The notes beneath the pieces were generated by a model. The model was not told the origin of the DNA, made no database searches, and saw nothing but the letters and a program-made list of their open reading frames with translations. Below are positions 35,141-48,139 of a stretch of DNA of 64,000 bases, piece by piece. Positions within the stretch are counted from its first letter, which is position 1. Each line of letters opens with the position of its first letter. Origin of the DNA: Dugong dugon (Eukaryota > Chordata > Mammalia > Sirenia > Dugongidae); assembly GCA_030035585.1 (NCBI GenBank), contig CM057469.1, positions 59,909,501 through 59,973,500 on the forward strand. The letters are read 5' to 3'. The position numbers were made by a program, and so were the translations under genes.

Positions 35141-37490
35141 GTACGTATAAACAGTAAGAACAGCATCTTGATGAAATCATGAGCCTTGCTTATCTACTGC
35201 TTGAAAAATAAAAGAAAAATCTAAGTGCAATTTTTAAGGTGCTTTACTGTCTATCAAGAGTCACATCTTTTGAAAAGTATAGCATTTTTTTTCTTTTTTG
35301 GTACAGATGCTTAGTTGGTTTTAATAAGTTGTAATTCTTTCAATTATGATAGAATTAGGGCATTTTATAATATTTAAATGATTTATGTAGTCCTATACAT
35401 GAACATAAACAATATATTTACTCTCTAGTTTAATATTCTTATTTGTAATTAAACATTAAAAGAAACCAACATTAAAATGCAGTCCTTGAACTTCAGCTGA
35501 TAAGTCTCATCCCGGATTTCTATTGTCCTCTCTTCTAATATCAATATGTGATGCATAAAGAGATGAGCTTAAGAAAATAAACTAGGATTTCTGCTCCTGC
35601 CTTGATGGAGAATTGGACAGTGTCGGTGAAGTCCTTCGTGTTAAAATACAACTAAATATTTCAAAAAATGCAATGTCTTTTGTTACTGTGCCTTCACAAA
35701 ATAAGATAAGGCACTTAGGGGACAAAAAAAAAAAAAATGAACTGAATTAACAGCAGTATTACTTGGGTAATCGGTGGGCTTAGTTTTATGCCAAAAAACA
35801 ATGGAGAAGTCGAATATGAGCCTAATTTTTAAGGCTGGGAACCTACTTGACCAAAGTATAGTATTTCCAAAAGTTAAGAGTTTTGCTTTAAGACTATAAC
35901 ACATTTGTAAGGCACATTTCACAAGTATTCTTGGGTTTGTCTCTTGAGCTTTCTATTCTGTTCTGTCAGTGTATTTATTCTTTGATATGAAAATTTGAGC
36001 TATTTTTATGATTTGTATCTGTATGTCCATAAGCAATTCTCACAAAGATACTCAGGTGAGATTCTAATACTCAAAAATAATGTTTCCACTCTCCAAAATT
36101 AACATTGACTTCCCTGTGCAGATGCCTTTATACGTAGTTCATGAAAGTGTAATTAACACATTAATTTATATGCAGATAACCATCTAAATGCCAAAGCCTT
36201 TTTATTCAACTCATTCCATCTGACTTCCAAATCAGAACAGACATATGGCTACAAATGTATATTGAACACCGTCAAATGAGAACTCTATAAAATTAGAAGC
36301 ACTGGAAGAATTTCAGCAACATTTTAGCTCTTTTGAAAATATATACACCACTGTCTGTTTATCAGGACCCTTGAACAGAAAACAGGTTGAGGTATTAGTT
36401 TCTTTTTTTTTTTTTTATCTAGTCAGAATCTTATTTAAGCATTGAAAGTGATTTATATATTAGTTCCGATCACTGTTGAAACTCAAACATTTTTAAAATT
36501 AGAAAAAGACCTATATAAATATATATATCGATAAGTGCCACAGTAATAATCACTGTTCTCCCCTCCCCGGCCCAGTCTTTACTGCAGGTGTTGAATACAT
36601 CATTTGTACACTCAGTCTCTGCCAGTTTCACAGCCAGCTCTGAATATGCCTGGCATTAAATTAGGCGTGGGATATAGCTGGCCTGCTATGAGGCATCTGG
36701 GTGCTCACTGATGTTTTTCTAACTTTGGAGAGAAAAAGATCAATTTTATTCTGAGCTATTATCTCCTTAGAGATTCAATTTCTAATTACACTATTTCTTA
36801 AAATGCCAATAATTTAGACCATGATGGAAGATGGAACCGAAATATATAAAATTACTCCATCTCTTCACTCTGGCAGAAAAATAGCAGTCGTTCATTCACT
36901 TTATCTTGTGGTTAACTATTCATCACCCATCATACACGTTTTGTGTTGTTGGAATCATCAAATTTAACACGAACTTTCAAATACTGGATTTTTTATTTGT
37001 TTCCTTTCCACTGTATAGTTTTACTTCTCTGAAAATTAAAAAAAAACAAAAACATACAAAACCAATACAGTTCTTTAATTACGATATATTCGATAAAATT
37101 TAGGTCAACAAAGATTGAAACAATCAGAAGAATTAGAGAATAACTTCAAATATGAGTATTGCAGATTTTAGTCTTAACTTTATTCAACAACAAGTTAACA
37201 TGCCTATCAGAGGTGAGGCACAGTTCACTTAGGACTCATAAATGAGCAAAAACAGAAAATGATCCCAAATGTAGTAAAAAGTGTGTTCTAATGAGGAGAA
37301 AGAGACCGGAATCTCTAACCATAATAAATAAGGAATGTGTTTAGTATGTTAGAAGATATTATTTCAGGCTGAGAGTGGAGTTGCATCATCTTGGTGTGGA
37401 GATGCAGGCTGCAGTATTAAATATGCTGTCAAAGAGTGCCCCACTGAGCAAGCACAATTTGCTTAAAGTCTTGCAGGAAGAGTCATATAG
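35141..37490. other. Mostly unannotated; candidate conserved non-coding block
   Basis: No young repeat is recognised. A and T runs lie at about 35,729-35,741 and 36,402-36,416. The segment 36,540-36,830 has higher complexity, with ATTA-type homeodomain-like sites ('caatttctaattac'), and could be an old regulatory element. That is a guess from composition only. Confidence 0.35.
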
Positions 37491-37494
37491 ATTC

Positions 37495-37600
37495 AGAACT
37501 CCTCGCCACCCTGTCCTGAAGCCTTCTAACCAGTCTTGCTGCATCTACATTTGACTTCTTACTATCTGTTCTTACACAGCAGCCCGAGGCCGAAAGAGTT
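37495..37600 (+). mobile_element. L2 LINE fragment
   Basis: 'ccttctaaccagtcttgctg' and 'cttacacagcagcccgagg' resemble the L2 segment seen again, further along, at 48,140-48,500. Confidence 0.45.
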
Positions 37601-37739
37601 TTCTTTCTGATTTTTCAAAAACAAGATGTGTTATGAATAGATGAGGCTTACAAAATGACAGCTGATATACTGTATAAGCCTAATTTTCTGTGTAAAACTT
37701 GAAACTTCGCACAGATGTGGTAAACTATTTGTATTAGGG

Positions 37740-38215
37740 TATGTTTATCATATCTACGTTGATCTTCTTGAGATTGGTGGTCTATTTTATTGAACAGATA
37801 ATTTACAAACTTTACCTTTTTTTTAATAAAGGGTTTTCTATTTCTTTCAATAATTTTGGTACTTTATTTTTCATATTATGACAATTTCATGTAGGTTGTC
37901 AAATCTATTGGTCTAATGTTTTTCATAATGTATTTTTAATAATTCAAATTTACTTTATATTTACAATTAGGCACTCCTTTTTAAAAAATTTCTGAAGCTA
38001 TTTATTGTACATCCTTTTCTGCTGAACTTATTTGTCAAAGTTGGTCTATTTTATTACTCTTTTCAATCCAGCTTTTAATATTTTTAATTAGACACACAAA
38101 GTTTGTTTTTTAGTTTTATTAATATATTAGTCTTTATTATCTTTCTTTTTATTTGTATTTTTATATTTATGAATTAGAAGTTTAGTACATTGCTTTCATT
38201 TTTCAAATCTTCTAC
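37740..38215 (-). mobile_element. Old L1 ORF2 fragment
   Basis: 'tttgtcaaagttggtctatt' followed by 'atccagcttttaatatttt' and T/A-rich text is the minus-strand view of the L1 ORF2 stretch before and in the reverse transcriptase. Heavily decayed. Confidence 0.5.
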
Positions 38216-40789
38216 AATTCCTGTGTGCCATTACCCAACTTCAACTCATGTAAGTATGTAACTGTCATTCATCCATTGAACTTATCCCTCCCACTAGAAT
38301 GATGCTTTTAGAGCTAGTGTTTCAATGTTGGTTCATGGGCTGACTTCCAGAACTTCATTCTGGAGAATATAAATATAGTTGAAGTCAGCTGGTGAGAAAA
38401 AAAAGCAACTCCAAACCAAGCATATATGAAAAAAGGCAATCCTTGTCACATTTCCACACTTCTGTTTGAAATAATCCTCTCAATGGAAAAGGGTAAAGAA
38501 ACTTCCATAAATTATGGTGTATCAAGATTTATATCAGCATTTCTTCTTTCTATGCTTTAACTTTCTTAGGAAATGTTTAATTTCTATCTTCACTAATTTA
38601 TTTCTTTCTTATTCAGATACAACAAAAGAAAAAAGCTATGTTATTGAAAGAAATTTTAATAGGAGTTTTACAGACATATATTAATGAAGTAATGTAAAGT
38701 TAAAACTAACATTTTAAAACATAAATCTTGCATGTCCTTATGGAAAGAGATACTTGAAAGATTATGCTCATTCTTTTCACTTTAGGGGAATCTGCTTTTC
38801 TCATTTTCTTCCCTCTTTCAACCTAAATCTAAAATTAAGGCTCCAAATTTTTTCAACAAATTGTAAACTCTTATTCCTCCCAACACTTTGGGTTATTGAA
38901 GTGCTTTCTAGACACTACCAATTACCTAGTCTTGGAGGAATTTCCACTTTCTACCTCATTTGCTTTTGGGAATACATAATGTTGCCTAACTACGTAATAG
39001 GATTTGGGGTGAATATAGTCTATTGCTCCCAAATTGGCATAAAAGTCCCAAAGTAGACACAGAGGTTTCTGAAATGGTACATTCTAAAGAAAGCTGCAAA
39101 GACTTTTGACCACACTCATTTTAGAGCTTATAAATAAATAATACAATTACTCCAGAGCTTTGTAGCACGCACTGTCAATGCGTTGCCCCTAACTTCTCTG
39201 CTTGCTTGTGTTCACCATCCACTTTGGCAGATGGTTTGAAGCATGCTGACAGATTTTCACCTCCACCTTTTCTTCTCCTCTTCCTGTCTGAGTGCTTTCC
39301 CGGGCACCATATAGCTTGCTCAGTTGTGAGAAGGCCTAACCCTGAACTTCTGGGGAGTTAGCATCTCTAGGGAGTAATCCTCAATCAATGAGAGATCGAA
39401 ATCTTAGATAGATGCTCAATTACTTTTGTCTCCATTGGGACTGAACCATAGTTGCCTACAATGTCAAACTTTTCAGTAACATCCCTTTTATTGGCTATTC
39501 TCCCTGCCTTGTCTAATATTCTCTACTTCATCATTTGTGCACCTTGTGATAGTTTCAAACACCACTTAAGTGTTTGTCTCAGAGTCTGCTTTTGAAAGTA
39601 AACAAAGTTAAGACAGTCCTCATTCCCAAGAATTTATACACGTGAAGTATTAGAAGGAAAGATAGAAAAATGGTGGAAGCTGTGAATCAAAAATCTAAGT
39701 GGGAAAAAGTTATGTCTTGTCCCTACCGACTTCATGGAAGTGCTCAAGTCAAATGACAGAGACCCAAGGGAAATCAATGACAAATATTTAATGTGTCTGA
39801 AGAATGGAGAGACCAGTATCTTAATGCTTTTAGCCATTTGCTTGGTTAGATAATTTCTGTTGTTTCTTTGGTGTCCAACTATCCAAGGAGATTTAAAAAA
39901 AAAGGAGTAAGATGGTAGAAAAGGAAGGGATTAGTGGCAGAATAACCTACATTCCCATTATTTTCTATGAGACAAATAGTCATTAGATAGTGTAAATATG
40001 CTTGAGCCATCTTTCTAGTGCTCCACACAAGACAGCTGTTTCGTGGACTATGGGACTTTAGTTACAAAAGAATTTAAACTGAGAGATAAGTTTGGAAGAG
40101 GCCAAAAGGAAATGGGTCTCCCATGTTAGGGAGGCCCCTTGCAGAGTACATGAAGGTTGTTACCCCATGGGGAAACCAGGATTTGAATTCCTGTAACCCA
40201 GAGGACATTGATAAACAGCCAGTGTGAGTTAGAAAAGCAGGGACACTTGGAAGAGAGCAAGATCCATGAGAGACGTTATGGTTTAGAGGAGTATACCGTA
40301 TTCTCCACATTTGCAAGATCCACTATTCCACAGAAAAGACTGGCATGTTTTGGAAGAAGTGAGGGAACTACTAGACAAGGTTGGATAATGGCATGAGATA
40401 CAGTTTAAAATAGGTTTTAACCGGGCTTTTTAAAAAAGTGAAACTGGTGTTAAAGCTATTCATAAAGTACTGATAAAAGAAATTGAACAAGGTTTGAGTA
40501 AAGGTAGTTATTAGAGAAAAAAATAATATGGTTTCATGTTTATATTCCACAAAATTCACACTCTTCAATAAACTGTTGATTTTTACTAGTGGCCACATAT
40601 CCATATGTTTATATATATACAAATAGGTACATATATACATTCATGCACAAATTCATATGCACATAAACACATCACAAACATGATAGCCAGTTGAAAGAAA
40701 GAACAGTTTGGAAAGGTGCATGTAATCAGAAACATTAGAAATATTGACATAGTCATTTACTGGATAAATAATAATCGAGCACTTATTAA
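38216..40789. other. Unannotated stretch
   Basis: No recognised repeat or gene, apart from a TA/CA-rich low-complexity run at about 40,605-40,680. Open frames of 60-100 codons (for example 38,754-39,056) show no domain. Confidence 0.45.
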
Positions 40790-41560
40790 TTTTCTGGTGC
40801 TGTGAAATAGAGAATCATTGGTAGCAGTAAAAAGACTTTAAAAGGGAGACCTCCTTTTTTTTAGGGTGAGTCTGAGAAATGTTGGCAAGCTGAGACCTGA
40901 AGGATCAGAAAAAGATAGGCATGCAAAAATGATCCCAGGTGAGAGTTCTGGGGGATAGACAAAATCACAGGGAACATTCCAGAAGGAGAGAAAAACAAGG
41001 GTCCTAGATACTGGTTTGGTGAGTTAGAGAAATTGAAATAAACCCAGTGAAGCTAGAAAGCAGGGAATAAGAACAAGTAGGCTGGTGGATAAACGAAGTG
41101 AAAGAGACACAATAGGACCTGATTACGCAGGAACATGTAGACCATGATAAGGAGTTTGATTTTGATTCTAAAATACAGTAGAAAATAACTGAAGAATTTA
41201 CAAGGAAATCGAGCATATTATAAATTACATTTTAAGAAAATCACTTGGGTGTATGCAGGGAATGGATTGGAAGAAGTCATGAATGGAAGCCTGCTGAGAA
41301 TTGAGGGTGTTACAGTAATTTCTATAAGAGATGATCACCTAATTCAGGGTGACACCAGTGGAGACACATAAAAGCAATTGAGTTAAAAATGTAAATTGTA
41401 AATGTTATTGACAGGATTTTATGATAAATTTAGAAGTTACCGATGAAAAAATAGAAGGAATGTATAATGATTCCTGGAAAAACTGGGTACATGATGGTTT
41501 GTATTTCTTGAGATGTGGAAAACTTGTAGTGGGAGAAATTTTTAGAATGGACAATCAACA
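40790..41560 (+). repeat. Ancient mammalian interspersed repeat, copy 3
   Basis: 'gctgagacctgaaggatcag', 'gggaacattccagaaggaga', 'gtagaccatgataaggagt' and 'acagtaatttctataagag' follow the order of the family at 18,590 and 28,590. Confidence 0.6.
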
Positions 41561-42766
41561 TGGCATTCATGTTAACAATAAAGGAAATTCTTAGTTCTTG
41601 TTATTGAGGTACATTATATTATAACATAGTTTCATTAGTTAAAAAGATATTGTCTGATTCTTTGGCATAAGTCTCAGTTCTGAATAATGGTTTAGAAATA
41701 ATGGTTCCATTATCTGAAATAATGATTCTCATTTTTTTCTTTGTTTTCATGCTAAAATATCTGAGTCACTAATTATGGATGAATATGTCAGTGATTGTTG
41801 GATGAGGACAAAAGGGAAGAGAGGAAACATCAGAATAATTTCAAAATCTAATAGATTTCAAAAGAGATTATACAATAAAAATTGGTTCTAATCAGTGATG
41901 ATAGCAGGAAGCATCTAAAACAAAGGTGGACACAGGTGGTATCTAATGTAAGGAAGATTTTAAAAAATGTGGAGAAAACATGGGTGATGAGCTATATAAT
42001 CAAGGAAATATGAAAAAGAATTAAATGGATAAATAACAATATTGATAGAATTAATAACCTCAGAATTGTGAGGTAATAAAAATATTTTTTGTCAACTTTT
42101 TTTCTTTTAATTAACTGTGTTTAGAATCTCAAGATGGCTGAGGACAATAGATGGTTTCTATTTTTGGAAAATTGGATAATGTAAACAGAAAACAGAAAGC
42201 AGAATTGTTCAGCTTGCATATTGTTGGCCTCTTTCTATCAAGGAAGAGAATCTATAAACTGTTAAAAAAATAAATAAAGAAACTTGAGGAAGTTTCTAGA
42301 TAGTTAAGCAGCAGTGTCTGCTATAAATATTTTTTAATAAATATACCCACAAACATAGATTAACATAAAATATAGTCACATATTAGATAAGGCTACACAG
42401 CAAAGTCCAGAATGAATTCCCACTAATATTAATGGCTAGAAATTACTGAAAATTCTATTATCTAGGTTCTGTAATATATTACATCATTTAGTGATGTTAG
42501 ATATAGTTTTCCATTTGAAAAATGAGGAACCCAGTAATTTTAGAAGTTAAGTTAATATTATAACGATCTAGAATATCAAGGGTTTGCACTTAGATATGTG
42601 TGTTAAAATCCTATGTTCTCTACAACTGAGGCACGATGGAAAGAATGAATAAAGAGCTTATATGACCTTGAATTTGAAATATAAAACTAATCCAGAAAAA
42701 AATACATAAGACATTGTGAGCCTGACAAATAAAAAGTACAGAAATATGAAGAATTTCATGTTATTA
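41561..42766. other. Mostly unannotated; possible MIR near 42,480-42,640
   Basis: A reversed MIR-like run ('tgaaaaatgaggaacccagt') lies at about 42,510-42,550. The remainder is AT-rich with no recognised feature. Confidence 0.4.
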
Positions 42767-42778
42767 TATAACAATTAG

Positions 42779-42991
42779 GATCCCTGGTGACTCAGTGGTT
42801 AAGCACTCAGCTACTAACTGAAAGGTTGGTGGTTCGAACCTACTAGCAGCTGCATGCGAGAAAGTGGCAGTAGTTTGCTTCCATAAAAATTTGTAGCCTT
42901 GGAAACACTGTGGGGCAGTTCTACTCTGTCCTACAGGGTCTCTATGAATTGGAATTAATCCAACGGCAACGGGTTTACGTTTTTTTGGCTT
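42779..42991 (+). repeat. AfroSINE, long type, with 12-bp target duplication
   Basis: Runs from 'gatccctggtgactcagtgg' to 'gggtttacgtttttttggc'. The B-box-like 'ggtggttcgaacctact' is well kept. 'tataacaattag' occurs at 42,767-42,778 and 42,992-43,003. Confidence 0.9.
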
Positions 42992-43067
42992 TATAACAAT
43001 TAGATACATGAGAAAAAATTATTAACAGTTTTTAATCATCTAACTTACATTAAGATGATAATTTTAC

Positions 43068-43118
43068 CAAAAAAAAAAAAAAAACCCTGTTGCCATCAAG
43101 TCAATTAGTTCAGTTAGC
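43068..43118 (-). repeat. AfroSINE tail fragment
   Basis: A run then 'ccctgttgccatcaagtcaa': the reverse of the SINE 3' end. Confidence 0.6.
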
Positions 43119-43989
43119 GTCTTGCTGTGTTTCTGACATATCTTTTTGCTGTTTGCTATTCAATGTTAGTGTTCTATGCTTCATCAGAACTCTTACTAAA
43201 AGCATGGGTTGAACTCCATGAGATTGCTATATTCAATTATTTTTGAGCTTCAAGTACAGCAATTCCACATAGTGCAAAGCTAGTAACTGTGAAAACTAGT
43301 GAAACTTATTTTTTGTAAATTATTCTTCAGGATAATTTCCCTTAAGTGTGTAAACACTTGAAATGCACATATGCCTGTTGTTCAAGTGCATTTTTCATTT
43401 TAAGTGTAATTTAAAAAATACTTCTCTTAACAAATTATAATAGAAAGTGTTCTAAATTCATTTATTTGAAAATTGGCTTTTGTTGAAAAGAACCAACACA
43501 CTGGCTCCGGAATTTTTTAGACAATAGAATAAAAAAAGGAACAAAAAAATGGGTGCATAATACTTTTGTAATGACAATACCAGACTTATCTTAAATGCAA
43601 AGTGCAATGTACATGTAGGAATTCAATAAATATTAATTTATAGAAATACAGGGTATATTCATTACAACAGTCATGTAATTATGGCAAATAAACTCAAGTG
43701 AAATAGAAGCAATTATTTTTACTATTTTCTGCACTCAAACACAGAACGTTTATTTAATCACACACTTTAGTTTACTGAACTTTTTTGTATTTGGTACTGG
43801 AGAAGCCCTTCTGGTTGGATTTCCTTATTAGTCACACTTAACCCATTTACTACTCACATCTAGTTCCTTTTCAAAAGTTTGTTTCTAAATAAATTTAATA
43901 ATTTTATTTTAAATTATACTTGCAAATGTATACTATTGCTTAAGGCATTTGCATTTTTTAATTTGCACAAATGTCACTGGGTTATATAT
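43119..43989. other. Unannotated stretch
   Basis: AT-rich, no recognised feature. Confidence 0.5.
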
Positions 43990-44257
43990 CACTGGGGACC
44001 TCATTCCACCAAGAAAGCAGTGCTGGGAGCAGGGTGTGTCCTTTGGACCTGAGCTTCCTGAGCTGAGATGCTCCCAAACTAAGAGAAGACTGATGACAAA
44101 GGCCTTCCTCCAGAGCCCACAGAGAGAGAAAGCCCTCCCCTGGAGTCAACGCCCTGAATTTGAACTTCTAGTCTACTGACTGTGAGAGAATAAATTTCTC
44201 TTCGTTAAAGCCGTCCACTTGTGGCATTTCTGTTATAGCAGCAGTAGATGACTAAGA
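43990..44257 (+). mobile_element. MaLR-like LTR, 3' part
   Basis: Contains 'agagcccacagagagagaaa', the poly(A) signal 'aataaatttctc' and the end GTAGATGACTAAGACA. The 5' part is missing. The 76-codon frame across it is a chance frame. Confidence 0.7.
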
Positions 44258-44721
44258 CAGAATTTACTTCCTCACACAGACATAGCCGGAAATCCCTCCA
44301 ATATGCTGTATTTTTCTTTGTTTAAATAGGAAGCATGTCTTATTAATTAATGTCAGAATGACTTTGTGTCCATCTTTTCCTCTAGAATGTGAATATTTGG
44401 GTGGATGGTGTCCAGGATCATAGACTATTAATCTTACTTTCCACGTCCCACATTTGTTTCATATCAAGAAATGAATATTCATAAAATTTAAGGAAATAAA
44501 ACCTGACAAAATTAGGTACGGTCAGATATTTTTCCAAAGAGAGCTTGAAGATGCTTCATGAAAGTAAAGGAAAAAGATCACAGAAAAAATGAAAGCCACA
44601 CTATAATACACCACTACAGAGAAATGTAAGAATTAGCAAAAATTGTGAGGATACGAAAGAAAATTTTTTTAAAGTAGATGGAATATGGACATTTGAGAAT
44701 AAATTAAAATTTGGGTTAGAT

Positions 44722-44761
44722 TAAATATATTTTTGGGGGGACATAATTCAACCCATGACAG
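44722..44761 (-). mobile_element. MaLR-like LTR end fragment
   Basis: 'tttttggggggacataattc' then 'aacccatgaca', the reverse of the LTR start. It may be a relic of the copy at 43,990 after rearrangement, or a separate insertion. Confidence 0.55.
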
Positions 44762-44937
44762 CATTTAATTGAGATCATTGAACTAATCATCCATATAGGA
44801 ACTAACAGTGTAATGAACACTTTCCTAAAAACATACAAAAATTTTATGTAATTAGCTTGACTGCGTTAGGCAGAATGTACACTATTATATATGCTACTAA
44901 ATAGCCTTATACTACCAGAACATTTCTGATTTATAAA

Positions 44938-45122
44938 TTGTTGTTGTTAGTTGCTGTCCAGTTGATTCTGACTTATACCAACTCTGTGTGTTACAAAGTA
45001 GAACATCTCCATAGGGTTTTTTTTGGTTGTAATCTTAATGGAAACAGATGACTAGCCTTTTCTTCTGTGGTACCCCTGCGTTGTTCTAACCACAAACCTG
45101 TAGGTTGAGTGCAAACCATTTA
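44938..45122 (-). repeat. AfroSINE variant with BovB-like tail
   Basis: Edge 'ttgttgttagttgctgtcc' is like the reversed BovB terminus, while the interior ('ctccatagggttttttttgg') and the head ('cctgtaggttgagtgcaaac') are SINE-like. Confidence 0.6.
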
Positions 45123-45339
45123 AGGCAATTAATTGAAAGAGTAAGGTAAAAAATACAAAGCATATGCTGATTTAATGTAGTATTGAACTATTATTAAAAT
45201 GCCCTATAAGTCAAAAGCTGGAATCTGAAAATTATAATTATTTAAGCATTAAAGTTTACAATCTAAATAGATTATTATTATATTTCAAATATTATTGAAA
45301 TTAAAATACTAATTTCTCACTCTTTTCTATAAATTAAAA

Positions 45340-46032
45340 AAGAAGACAACAAATGTAGACGAGAATATGGGGAAATAGTTACCCTTGTCCATTGCTGGTG
45401 GGAATGCAAAATGGTACAGCCGTTGTTTGTAAACAGTGTGGTAGTTCCTCAAAAAATAAAAATAGAACTATGCTATGACCCAGCAACTCCACTGCTAGGA
45501 ATATACCCAAGGGACTTGAAAGCAGGGACATGAACAGACATGTATACAACAATGTTCATTGCAGCATTACTCACAGTAGACAAAAGGTAGAAACAATCTA
45601 AATGCGCATCAGTGGATGAATGGATAAACAATATACACGTATGTTCAATGGAATACCACTCAGTCAGAAAGAGAAATGAAGTTTTTGATACATGATACAA
45701 CATGGATGGAGCTTGAAGACGTTATGCTGAGTTCAATAAGTCAATCACAAAAGGACAAATATTGTATGACCTCTTATATAAAAAGACAAGAAGAAGTAAA
45801 TGTATAGAGATCAAAGTTTATTAGTGGTTACCAGGGGAGGGAGCAGAAAAGGGGAATATGGCTTATAGAGCACTGAGTTTCAGTTAAAGGTGACAGAAAA
45901 ATCTCATTGATTAAGGATACTGTTGCACAGCCAATTATTGTAATTGCTGTCAATAAGTTCTATGCCTGTAAAAGTTAAATTGGTAAATGTTGTGTGATAG
46001 CTGTATTTACAACAATAACAACAACAACAACA
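45340..46032 (+). mobile_element. L1 ORF2 end and 3' UTR, old subfamily
   Basis: 'ttgctggtgggaatgcaaaa', 'ccactgctaggaatatacc' and 'gaatggataaacaatata' are the conserved end of L1 ORF2. A short 3' UTR and an (AAC)n tail follow. Stops interrupt the frame; the element is 5'-truncated. Confidence 0.8.
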
Positions 46033-46195
46033 AAAAAAACCCTTTGTTGTCAAGTCAGTTCTGACTGACTCATAACGACCCTGTAGGACAGAGTAGAACT
46101 GCCCCATAGTGTTTCCAAGGAGTGACTGGTGGATTCGAACTGCTGGCCTTTTGGTTAGCAGCCATAGCTTTTAACCACTGCACCACGAGGGCTCT
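46033..46195 (-). repeat. AfroSINE
   Basis: Full short type in reverse, joined directly to the (AAC)n tail of the L1 before it; ends 'accactgcaccacgagggct'. Confidence 0.8.
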
Positions 46196-46236
46196 ACACA
46201 AAATTACACACATACAAAAAAAGCAGCTGCTGAGGC

Positions 46237-46752
46237 TGTCTCTTAGTTATCTACTTATGCTATAACAGAAATATCAAAAGTGGATGGCTTCAACAAGTTT
46301 ATTCTCTCACAGTCTAGTAGGCTAGAAGTCCAAATTCAGGGAGTCAGCTCCAGGAGAAGGCTTCTCTCTCTGTCGGCTCTAGAGGAAGGTCCTTGTCATC
46401 AATCTCCTGGACTAGGAGCTTCTCAGCCCAGGGAACCCAGGTCCAAAGGATACGCTCTGCTCCTGGCACTACTTCCTTGGTGGTATGAGGTTCCCCCAGC
46501 TTCTCTGCATGTTTCTCTCTTTTGTGTCTTAAAAGAGATCAGTTTAAGACACAGCCTAATCTTGTGGATTGAGTCCTGCCTCATTAACGTAACTGCCTCT
46601 AATCTTGTTTCATTAACTTCATAGAGGTAGGATTTACAACACATGGGAAAATCACATCAGATGACAAAATGGTGGACAATCACACAATACTGGGAATCAT
46701 GGCCTATCCAAGTTCATATATATTTTTGGGGGACACAATTCAATTCATAACA
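46237..46752 (-). mobile_element. MaLR-like solo LTR, full length
   Basis: Ends TGTCTCTTAGTTATC and CACAATTCAATTCATAACA. The middle matches the copies at 29,384 and 58,171. Frames of 73-114 codons inside are chance frames. Confidence 0.8.
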
Positions 46753-47520
46753 GGCTGCTTATATACAATCAAAAATGGAATTTGGTGTCTTGGTTTGGAA
46801 GTTGGGGTCATGATTTCATAGGACATCACAGTTGATTGACCTAATATCTTGTTTAGTGTTTTTATTCTACCTCTTAGTTTGTTGCATAGTGGCCATTCTA
46901 GGTACAACAATTGGTCTATACTTACTTGGAGCAACAGAAGAAGAAGGAAAGTCAGGAATAAGAGGAAGAAACAAAATGTGAGTAATTGCCTCCATGAACA
47001 ACGGCCTCCTTTGCCATGAGACCAGAAGAACTAGATGGTGCCTGGCTACCATTACTGAATGTTTTGATCAAAGCAGAAGCCTGGTCAAAAGGCACGAAAT
47101 ACAGCACATAATTTCAAATTCTCTTGGAATCCATATTTTCTGGACCCATGGAGGCTTGATGAACTCCCTAAACTATTGCCCCAAGATGAACTTTAAACCT
47201 TAAACCAAAAATATCCCCTGAAGTCTTCTTAAAACCAAACAATGTTTTGCTTAACTAGTATAGAATGTCTGCCTTAAGCATTGTACTCTCTTAATCTATC
47301 TACATGGGATCAAATTGACAACAACAACTCAAAAGATTAGATAGGAAACTTAGGGGGCAGTGAGTTTTTGTTAATGGGAGAAGAACAATTTAGGAAAGGA
47401 GGGTGAAAATCGTTGCACAACTTAAACAATGTGATCAATATCACTGAATTGCACGTGTAGAATTGGTTGAATTGATGTATGTTCTGCTGTGTATATTCTC
47501 AACAGCACAAAAGATTAAAA
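46753..47520 (+). mobile_element. L1 3' UTR, 5'-truncated
   Basis: Shares its order of text with 3,492-3,994 in reverse: 'gcctggctaccattactgaa', 'gacaacaacaactcaaaag', then a terminal 'gctgtgtatattctcaaca'. Text early in it ('gcctccatgaacaacggcc') is typical of afrotherian L1 3' UTRs. Confidence 0.65.
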
Positions 47521-47792
47521 TAAATTACATTTAAAAATCAAAAGGCCTGATGTGGTGGCAAAAACATTTTAGCTACAATAATTTTAAAGAAAATATAGAA
47601 CAACAGTAAATACTGTATATAATACACAAATTAAATAATTACCAAATATATAATTATTAAACAATTATTAAACAATTAAAATGTAACTATAGTGGTAGAA
47701 TAAAGGCATATATAGAACTAATATTATTAAATACTATGCATACGTATTTGGGTATATAAGAGTGCGCAATGCATGCTAATTTAATATAAGCC
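47521..47792. other. Unannotated AT-rich stretch
   Basis: TA-rich with short local repeats ('aaacaattat' twice at about 47,658-47,680). Confidence 0.45.
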
Positions 47793-47848
47793 TCTATCTA
47801 TAGGGTCGCTATGAGTCGAAATTGTCAATGGGTTTTTATTTTTTTATC
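47793..47848 (+). repeat. AfroSINE tail fragment
   Basis: 'tatagggtcgctatgagtcg' and 'caatgggtttttatt'. Confidence 0.7.
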
Positions 47849-47879
47849 AGCCCCTATTCCCCCAATAACTTCTACACAT

Positions 47880-47942
47880 TTACACACACATACACACACA
47901 CTCTCTCTCTGTGTGTCAATCACTCACACACAAACACATAGA
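47880..47942. repeat. Mixed CA/CT microsatellite
   Basis: Runs of CA, then CT, then CA. Confidence 0.85.
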
Positions 47943-48139
47943 GTGTATAATCCAGGTGATCTCTGTCCTGGACTTCTTTAGTAGTCATTTATCAGCCCAC
48001 TTACCTCCACTGTTGCTATAGTGACTATAAAATTTCACTTCTAGTCCATGACTCTCCTGAGAGCGAGAATGTTGTTAATAATTACAGGAAACATAAACCA
48101 AGAACGTCAAGGGAAATCAGGTTTTTATTATCACCCTAA

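Noticed and set aside
42779..42860. tRNA-like head with a GGTTCGAACC block
   Set aside because: It is the tRNA-derived part of an AfroSINE with tail and target duplication, not a functional tRNA gene.
46280..46644. A 114-codon frame and an antisense 73-codon frame
   Set aside because: They lie within a MaLR-like LTR; similar frames occur in the copy at 58,216-58,491 for the same reason.
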